Source: Pseudomonas sp. R5-89-07 (GTDB lineage Bacteria; Pseudomonadota; Gammaproteobacteria; Pseudomonadales; Pseudomonadaceae). From it: a stretch of DNA of 64,000 bases. The translations under genes were made by a program, and so were the position numbers. The notes beneath the pieces were generated by a model. It searched no databases and had not been told where the DNA came from. It worked only from the letters and a program-made list of their open reading frames with translations. Below, in pieces: positions 58,856-64,000 of this stretch. The DNA lies in assembly GCF_003851685.1 (NCBI RefSeq), contig NZ_CP027727.1, forward strand, positions 2,790,001 to 2,854,000, written 5' to 3'. Each line of letters opens with the position of its first letter. The stretch's first letter is position 1.

Positions 58856-60457
58856 CGCGGTAGCGTGCTGGCCAGGGATGGCGCCAATCAGCTCACGGGT
58901 GTAATCGCTGGTCGGGCGGTTGAAGATGCGCTCCACCGAGCCCTGTTCGATCACCCGGCCATTGCGCAACACCAGCACCTCATGGGCGAAGTTGGCGACC
59001 ACCGACAAGTCGTGGGACACCAGCACGTAGGCGATGCCCATGTCCCGTTGCAGCTCTTGCAGCAGTTCAAGGATGTGCGCCTGCACGGACACGTCGAGGG
59101 CGCTGACCGGTTCATCCAGTAGCAATAGATCCGGTTTCAGCGCCAGGGCGCGGGCGATGGCGACCCGTTGGCACTGGCCGCCGGAAAGCTCGCGCGGCAG
59201 GCGATCGAGGAAACTCACCGGCAAATGCACGCGACTGATCAGCTCGCGCGCGGCCTGTTCCAGGGCCGCGCCCTTGAGCAAGCCGAACGACACCAGCGGT
59301 TCGACGATGCTGTCGAACACGGTGAAGCGTGGGTCCAGCGCCGCAAACGGGTTTTGTTGCACCAGTTGCAAGCGCTGGCGCAGCGGGCGGAAGTCGCGCC
59401 AGCTGAGGTCGGTGACGTCCCGTTGCTCGAACCACACCCGCCCGCGGCTGGGTTTTTCCAGGCCGAGGGCGATGCGCAGCGCGGTGCTTTTGCCTGAGCC
59501 GGACTCGCCGACAATCGCCAGGGTCTGCCCGGGGTAGACCTGCAAGCTCAGGTCCTCCAGCGCCACAAAGGTCGCGTCTTCGCCCTTGACCTTGGGCAGC
59601 GCGAACGTCTTGCCAACGTTTTGCAGTTGCAGGATCGGCGGCTGCGTCGGGTCCGGTCGGGCCAGTGGCTGGCGGGGCTTGGCGAACGCCGGCGCGGCGG
59701 CGATCAAGGCGCGGGTGTAGTCATGCTGCGGCGCGCCGAGAATCTGCCGGGGTGCCCCTTGCTCCACCACTTGCCCCTGTTGCATCACCAGGACGCGGTC
59801 GGCGCGATCCAGCGCCACGCCAAGGTCGTGGGTGATGATCAGCAACGAAATCCCGCGCTCACTGACCAGCCGTTGCAGGTGGTCGAGGATCTTGCGCTGC
59901 ACGGTGACGTCGAGGGCGCTGGTCGGCTCGTCGGCGATGATCAAGCGTGGGTTGCCGGCCAGGGCGATGGCGATCAGCACGCGCTGGCGCATGCCCCCGG
60001 AGAGTTCATGCGGGTACTGGCGCGCGCGCAGTACCGGCTTGTCGATACCGACCTGTTGCAGCAGCTCGACGATATCCGCATCGACGCCGGGGTAGCGCTT
60101 GCCCTTGGCCAGGATCAGCGCCTCGGCAATCTGCTGGCCAATGCGCAGGGTCGGGTTGAGGCTGACCATCGGGTCCTGGGGCACCAGGCCGATGGTGCGC
60201 CCGCGCAGGCCGCGTCTCTGGCGTTCGCCGGCGTGGGTAAGGTTGTTGCCGTCCACCCACAGCTCGCCGGCGCTGATGGTTGCGCTGTCCGGCAACAGGC
60301 CGAGAATCGCGTTGGCCAGGGTGGATTTACCCGAGCCGGACTCGCCGACAATCGCCAGCGTCTCGCCTTGGGCGATGGTCAGTGACAGCTGGTTTACCGC
60401 CAGGTTGCAGTGCCGGTAGCTGACACTCAGCTGGCGAACATCCACTAAAGCATTCAT
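58844..60457 (-). CDS. Dipeptide/oligopeptide-type ABC transporter ATPase, two fused domains
   Basis: A 537-residue cytoplasmic ATPase fusing two nucleotide-binding domains, equivalent to DppD and DppF joined. Walker A GESGSGKST occurs twice (near 38-46 and in the second half), with LSGGMRQRVLIA and LSGGQCQRVAIA signatures and Walker B LIIADEPTSALD and LLLLDEPVSALD. The ATG at 60457 overlaps the stop of the permease (ATGA). The open frame upstream to 61174 overlaps the permease and is not used. Confidence 0.93.
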   Translation of the reverse strand: MNALVDVRQLSVSYRHCNLAVNQLSLTIAQGETLAIVGESGSGKSTLANAILGLLPDSATISAGELWVDGNNLTHAGERQRRGLRGRTIGLVPQDPMVSLNPTLRIGQQIAEALILAKGKRYPGVDADIVELLQQVGIDKPVLRARQYPHELSGGMRQRVLIAIALAGNPRLIIADEPTSALDVTVQRKILDHLQRLVSERGISLLIITHDLGVALDRADRVLVMQQGQVVEQGAPRQILGAPQHDYTRALIAAAPAFAKPRQPLARPDPTQPPILQLQNVGKTFALPKVKGEDATFVALEDLSLQVYPGQTLAIVGESGSGKSTALRIALGLEKPSRGRVWFEQRDVTDLSWRDFRPLRQRLQLVQQNPFAALDPRFTVFDSIVEPLVSFGLLKGAALEQAARELISRVHLPVSFLDRLPRELSGGQCQRVAIARALALKPDLLLLDEPVSALDVSVQAHILELLQELQRDMGIAYVLVSHDLSVVANFAHEVLVLRNGRVIEQGSVERIFNRPTSDYTRELIGAIPGQHATASAA

Positions 60458-61338
60458 CGCTGAACCTCCTCGAACGTGCGGGCAATGTGGTTGAGGCTGA
60501 ACACCACCGCGACCAGGAACAGGCCGGGCAACAACGACACCCAGGGGGCGGTGATCAGAAAGTGCCGGCCGTTGGCGATCAACGTGCCCCATTCGGCGGC
60601 CGGAGGCGCGGCGCCGAAACCGAGAAAACTCAGGCCGGCGGTGGCGAGGATGGCTGCACCGAAATCCAGGGTCGCCAGTACCGCAACCGGGCCCCAGGCG
60701 TTGGGCAGGATGTGCCGCAGCAAGGTGCGGCCCCAGCTGGCGCCACCCAGGCGTGCGGCTTCCACGTACGGCAGGGTCTTGACCCGCAGCACTTCGGCGC
60801 GGGTGGTGCGGGCGAATCCGGGGATGATCCCGACGCCCACGGCGATCGCTACCGGCACCGTGCCGAAGCCGATGGCGGTGACAATCGCCAGGGCCAGCAG
60901 CAAGCCGGGCAGGGCGAGCAACACGTCGACAAACCGCATGATCACCGCATCGATACGCCCACCGGCAAAGCCGGACAGAATGCCCAGCCCGAGCCCGCCC
61001 AACAACGCGATCCCCACCGCCAGAAAGGCCGCCAGCACCGACAGCCTGGAGCCGTAGACCACCCGGGTGTACAGGTCGCGGCCCAGCTCGTCGGTGCCGA
61101 ACCAGTGGGTCAGGTTCGGCGCCGTGAGCTTGACCGCAGGTGCGGTGGCATAGGGGTCGAAGCTGGTCAACCACGGCGGCGCCACGGCGGCCAGCAATGA
61201 AAACAACACGATCAACACCGCCAGGCTGAAGCCCGGTCGCCGCAGCAAGGGCATGACCGCTGCCGTGGCACGTTGTCGGCGGGTGCGGCGTTGCCAGAGT
61301 GGGGTCGTAAGGCCGAGGTTTTGCTCAAGGATAGTCAT
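60454..61338 (-). CDS. ABC transporter permease, DppC type
   Basis: A 294-residue inner-membrane permease. N-terminal cytoplasmic stretch and OppC/DppC opening PGFSLAVLIVLFSLLAAVAPPW, then FGTDELGRDLYTRVVYGSRLS and the ATPase-docking EAA loop EAARLGGASWGRTLLRHILPN. Pairs with the DppB-type protein to form the pore. It starts 3 bp after the preceding permease stop. Confidence 0.92.
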   Translation of the reverse strand: MTILEQNLGLTTPLWQRRTRRQRATAAVMPLLRRPGFSLAVLIVLFSLLAAVAPPWLTSFDPYATAPAVKLTAPNLTHWFGTDELGRDLYTRVVYGSRLSVLAAFLAVGIALLGGLGLGILSGFAGGRIDAVIMRFVDVLLALPGLLLALAIVTAIGFGTVPVAIAVGVGIIPGFARTTRAEVLRVKTLPYVEAARLGGASWGRTLLRHILPNAWGPVAVLATLDFGAAILATAGLSFLGFGAAPPAAEWGTLIANGRHFLITAPWVSLLPGLFLVAVVFSLNHIARTFEEVQR

Positions 61339-61341
61339 GGT

Positions 61342-62292
61342 CTAGGACACCTTTGGCGTGTGGGAGATGCGCGGGTCGAGCCACGGGTACAGCAAGTCCA
61401 CCAGCAGGTTGACCAGCACAAAGGCTGCAGCCGACACCGCGACAATCGCCAGCACCACCGGGATGTCCTGGCGCAGCACGGCCTCCTGGGCCAGGCGGCC
61501 GATGCCGGAGCGGGCGAAGATGGTTTCCACCAGCACCGCACCGGACACCGTGTTGCCCACCTGCAGGCCGATCAACGTGAGAATCGGCAGCGCCGCGTTG
61601 CGAAACCCATGGCGCGCCTGCACCTGGGCGCGGCTCAAGCCCTTGGCGTAGGCGGTGACGATATACGACTCCTGCCACACGCCCTGGAAGCTGCGCTGCA
61701 GCACTTGGGCATACACCGCCGCACTGGGAATCGCCAGGGTGATCGCCGGCAATACCAGGCTTTCAAAGCCCCGGCTGCCGGTGGCGGGAAACCAGCCGAG
61801 GCCGAAGGCAAACACCTGGATCAGCAACAGGCCCATCCAGAACACAGGCACCGAAAACCCCAGGGAAGGCAGGCGCGCCAGGGCTTTTTTCAGCGGTTGC
61901 CAGCGGATATAAGCGGTCAGGTAGGCCAGGCCGACACCACCGACCAGCGACAACACAATCGCCAGGCCGGCCAGGGACAGGGTTTGCGGCAGGCGCTCGG
62001 CGAGCAGCTCGGCGACCGGGCGATTCAGCGACAGCGACTGGCCGAAGTCGCCGTGCAAGGCGCCCAGCAACAGGTCGACATATTGCTCGAAGAGACCCTT
62101 GTCCAGGCCGTAATAGGCCCGCGCCTTGGCCAGGTCGGCCACCGACAATGAATCGGCCTCCATGCCCGAGGCGCTGAGCATGATCGACAGCGTGTCGCCC
62201 GGCAGCAGATAGAGGATGAAGTAGGTGATGCTATAGGCCCCCCACAGCACCAACAGGGCCTGGCCGATGCGGCCGATCAGGTAGCGGCTCAT
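61342..62292 (-). CDS. ABC transporter permease, DppB type
   Basis: A 316-residue permease. MSRYLIGRIGQALLVLWGAY at the N-terminus, LLPGDTLSIML, the long periplasmic-edge segment with YGLDKGLFEQYVDLLLGALHGDFGQSL (residues 82-108), and the EAA loop AYAKGLSRAQVQARHGFRN. ATG at 62292 overlaps the stop of the substrate-binding protein (ATGA). Longer in-frame starts are ignored. Confidence 0.92.
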   Translation of the reverse strand: MSRYLIGRIGQALLVLWGAYSITYFILYLLPGDTLSIMLSASGMEADSLSVADLAKARAYYGLDKGLFEQYVDLLLGALHGDFGQSLSLNRPVAELLAERLPQTLSLAGLAIVLSLVGGVGLAYLTAYIRWQPLKKALARLPSLGFSVPVFWMGLLLIQVFAFGLGWFPATGSRGFESLVLPAITLAIPSAAVYAQVLQRSFQGVWQESYIVTAYAKGLSRAQVQARHGFRNAALPILTLIGLQVGNTVSGAVLVETIFARSGIGRLAQEAVLRQDIPVVLAIVAVSAAAFVLVNLLVDLLYPWLDPRISHTPKVS

Positions 62293-63920
62293 GGTGTGCC
62301 GATCTCGATATCGCCCAGCAGCGCGAAGCCCTCGGCGGTCCAGCGAAAGTTCTTCACCTTGGGCGACGTTGCCGCCTGCCACACGCGCTCGTACACCGGG
62401 AACGCCGAGCTTTCGTCGATCAGCAGGTCCTGCAGGTCGCCATAGGCGGCGGCACGTTGTGCGCCTTGGGTGGCCGTAATGCCGGCATCGAACAAGCCCT
62501 TGGCTTTTTCCAGGGTGGCCGGTTCGTAGGTATTGGTGGCCACGGTGGAGCTGTTGGCGCTGCGCGGGTCGAGGATGGTTTGCAGGATGATCGGGTCGGC
62601 GCGGGTCATGTAGTTGATGGTCAGGTCGTAGTTGCCGGCGGAGTTGTTGGCCACCCATTCGGCGCGGGTCACCACGCTGAGTTTCAACTCGATGCCGACC
62701 TTGCGCAGTTGGTCCTGGATCAGCACGTCACCCGCGGTTTCAGCCGGGCTGATGTTGTAGCTCAGGCTCAGGCGCTTGCCGTTTTTGCTGCGGTAACCGT
62801 CCGCGCCCTTGGCCCAGCCGGCTTGATCCAACAGTGTTTCGGCAGCTGCCGGGTCGTAGCCGAGCTTGCCGCCCTGGCTTTTGAAGTACGGCGTGGTCAC
62901 GTCGAAGATGCCGTCCACCACCGGGAACTCGGCGTTATACACGGTGCTGGCGTAGCTCTTGCGGTCGATGGACTTCTGCACGGCCAGGCGCACTTTTTGA
63001 TCGGCGAGGATGCGTTCGCCACGGGTGTTGGGGTACAGGTTCAGCGCCGGGCCCGGCAGCGAGCGGCTCTGGATGGTCGCGCCCTTGGACTGGAACAGCT
63101 TCAGGTCGACTTCCGAAAACGGGTTGCGGGGCCACAGGATGTCGGCCTTGCCCTGCAGGAACAGGCCGTTGCGCACGCTCTCTTCGGGGATGTAGCTGAT
63201 GTCGACGGCGTCCAGGTGTGCCTCACCCGGGTTCTTCATATTCGCCGAGGGCCACGCGTAACCCTTGCGTTTGGTCAGGTGCGCGCCGACTTCCGGGGTA
63301 TAGCTGGCCAGCACGAACGGCCCGGTGCCGATGATCTTGCCCAGAGAGCGCTCCTTGACCGTGAGTGCATAGGACGCGGGCGCGAGGATTGCCAGGTTGG
63401 TGGTCGAGGTGGCTTGTAAAAAGCCCGCGTTGGGTTTGGCCAGTACCAGCTTGACGGTGAAGTCGTCGACCACTTCGGCGTGGTCATAACCGGCCAGGTA
63501 GGTGGCGCCGAAGGTCGCCGGCAGCTCGGTGGCCAGGGCCTTGTCGCTGTCGAACGCGGTTTTCACCGCTTTCGCGTCGAAGCGCTCGCCGTTGCTGAAC
63601 GTCACGTTGTCGCGCAGGTGAAAGGTGTAGGTCAGCGCGTCGTCACTGATCTCCCAGCGCTTGGCCAGCCAGGGGATGATCTTGCCGGTGGCCGGGTCCT
63701 GGTCGGTGAGCGACTCGGCGACATTGCGCAGCAGCACGCGGTGTTCCAGCCAGTAGACCTGGAACGGGTCGACGCTGACGAGGGTGGTGTTGTCGCCAAA
63801 AAATGCAATGTTCAGGGTTTTGTTCGCTTGCGCCTGGTCACCCGAAGGGGAGCAGGCGGCCAGGCTGATTGCCAGGGCGCAGGGGGCCAGCAGACGGCTC
63901 ATCAAGTTGGAGGTGTTCAA
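62289..63920 (-). CDS. ABC transporter substrate-binding lipoprotein (peptide/metallophore type)
   Basis: A 543-residue family 5 solute-binding protein with lipobox LAACSP (Cys23). Marks: RNVAESLTDQDPATGKIIPWLAKRWEIS (residues 70-97), TYTFHLRDNVTFSNGERFDA and GTGPFVLASYTPE. This family binds peptides, opines or nickel-type chelates. TTG at 63920 follows GAGGG seven bases upstream; the ATG at 63902 lacks a ribosome site. It follows a TonB receptor gene by 27 bp and starts a row of 4-nt overlaps. Confidence 0.9.
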   Translation of the reverse strand: MNTSNLMSRLLAPCALAISLAACSPSGDQAQANKTLNIAFFGDNTTLVSVDPFQVYWLEHRVLLRNVAESLTDQDPATGKIIPWLAKRWEISDDALTYTFHLRDNVTFSNGERFDAKAVKTAFDSDKALATELPATFGATYLAGYDHAEVVDDFTVKLVLAKPNAGFLQATSTTNLAILAPASYALTVKERSLGKIIGTGPFVLASYTPEVGAHLTKRKGYAWPSANMKNPGEAHLDAVDISYIPEESVRNGLFLQGKADILWPRNPFSEVDLKLFQSKGATIQSRSLPGPALNLYPNTRGERILADQKVRLAVQKSIDRKSYASTVYNAEFPVVDGIFDVTTPYFKSQGGKLGYDPAAAETLLDQAGWAKGADGYRSKNGKRLSLSYNISPAETAGDVLIQDQLRKVGIELKLSVVTRAEWVANNSAGNYDLTINYMTRADPIILQTILDPRSANSSTVATNTYEPATLEKAKGLFDAGITATQGAQRAAAYGDLQDLLIDESSAFPVYERVWQAATSPKVKNFRWTAEGFALLGDIEIGTP

Positions 63921-63947
63921 TGGGGTGCCCTCGTTTGGCGATGTGAA

Positions 63948-64000
63948 TCAGAAGTCGTAGGCCAGCTTGGTGTACCAGTAGCCGCCGCCCGGATAGAACG
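63948..64000 (-). CDS. TonB-dependent receptor, last codons
   Basis: Read on the minus strand from the window edge: FYPGGGYWYTKLAYDF then TGA at 63948-63950. A final beta-strand ending in an aromatic (YDF) is the hallmark of outer-membrane barrels, and the Gly-rich turn before it is usual for TonB-dependent receptors. Only 16 residues are visible, so the call rests on this end and on the downstream ABC importer. Confidence 0.6.
   Translation of the reverse strand, partial: FYPGGGYWYTKLAYDF

Noticed and set aside
60458..61174. N-terminal extension of the ABC ATPase frame
   Set aside because: It overlaps the DppC-type permease in another frame and is Arg-rich without domains; the ATGA junction at 60454-60457 gives the real start.
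1..64000. CRISPR arrays, tRNA, rRNA, insertion sequences, prophage
   Set aside because: No regular direct-repeat/spacer array, no cloverleaf next to genes, no transposase, integrase or phage structural protein found. The repeated elements are paired inverted REP-type sequences.

Overview
The window is a stretch of chromosome from a Pseudomonas, most likely of the P. fluorescens group. The reasons are high-GC third positions throughout, a MexEF-OprN efflux operon, a Ku-LigD end-joining pair, an LpxO lipid A hydroxylase, an Efe iron operon, and paired inverted repeats of the REP/REPIN kind (cores such as GAGGGAGCTTGCTCCC and GGGAGGGGGCTTGCCCCC) in four intergenic gaps. No phage, insertion sequence, CRISPR array, tRNA or rRNA is visible. 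Species assignment is inference; no database was consulted.

Layout, 1-18.6 kb: the end of an MFS transporter; a sorbosone-dehydrogenase-like lipoprotein with a DUF2231 membrane partner; a UV-damage endonuclease followed by a P-loop kinase and a nucleotidyltransferase; exonuclease III; a nicotinamide-riboside kinase/PnuC pair; a Cache-domain chemoreceptor; UppP with a DUF1294 protein; MmcQ and LysR genes divergent from the azoreductase gene azoR; a secreted alpha/beta hydrolase; two MFS exporters; and the ABC-F protein YbiT.

18.6-34.7 kb: an orphan Wzz-type chain-length protein and LpxO (envelope), LigD and Ku (double-strand break repair), a small secreted protein with an aldose sugar dehydrogenase, a TetR-DUF1348 pair, PssA (phosphatidylserine synthase), and a Fur-box-preceded efeU-efeO-efeB-efeO' iron uptake operon with a divergent AraC regulator. 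34.7-40.7 kb holds oprN, mexF and mexE, with a MexT-like nod box in front of mexE.

40.8-58.8 kb is the accessory part: an SDR with an extra N-terminal domain, a Gly/Ser-rich secreted protein, several small regulator-enzyme pairs (TetR/DJ-1, LysR/LysE, TetR/GST), a frameshifted AraC-type regulator remnant, and a three-subunit molybdenum hydroxylase (cytochrome c, 2Fe-2S, molybdopterin subunit). A redox set follows: a DsbA-like protein, Old Yellow Enzyme, an FAD monooxygenase and a LysR regulator. 58.8-64 kb is a dipeptide/metallophore-type ABC importer operon downstream of a TonB-dependent receptor whose last codons reach the window edge.

The most distinctive signals are regulatory. A CGCAAC-N5-GTTGCG palindrome with an extra half-site occurs at both ends of the molybdenum hydroxylase operon. 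Three near-identical 18-bp palindromes surround the GST and TetR promoters. A perfect 10-5-10 palindrome lies between the TetR and DJ-1 genes. I found no convincing wholly new defence or secretion system.
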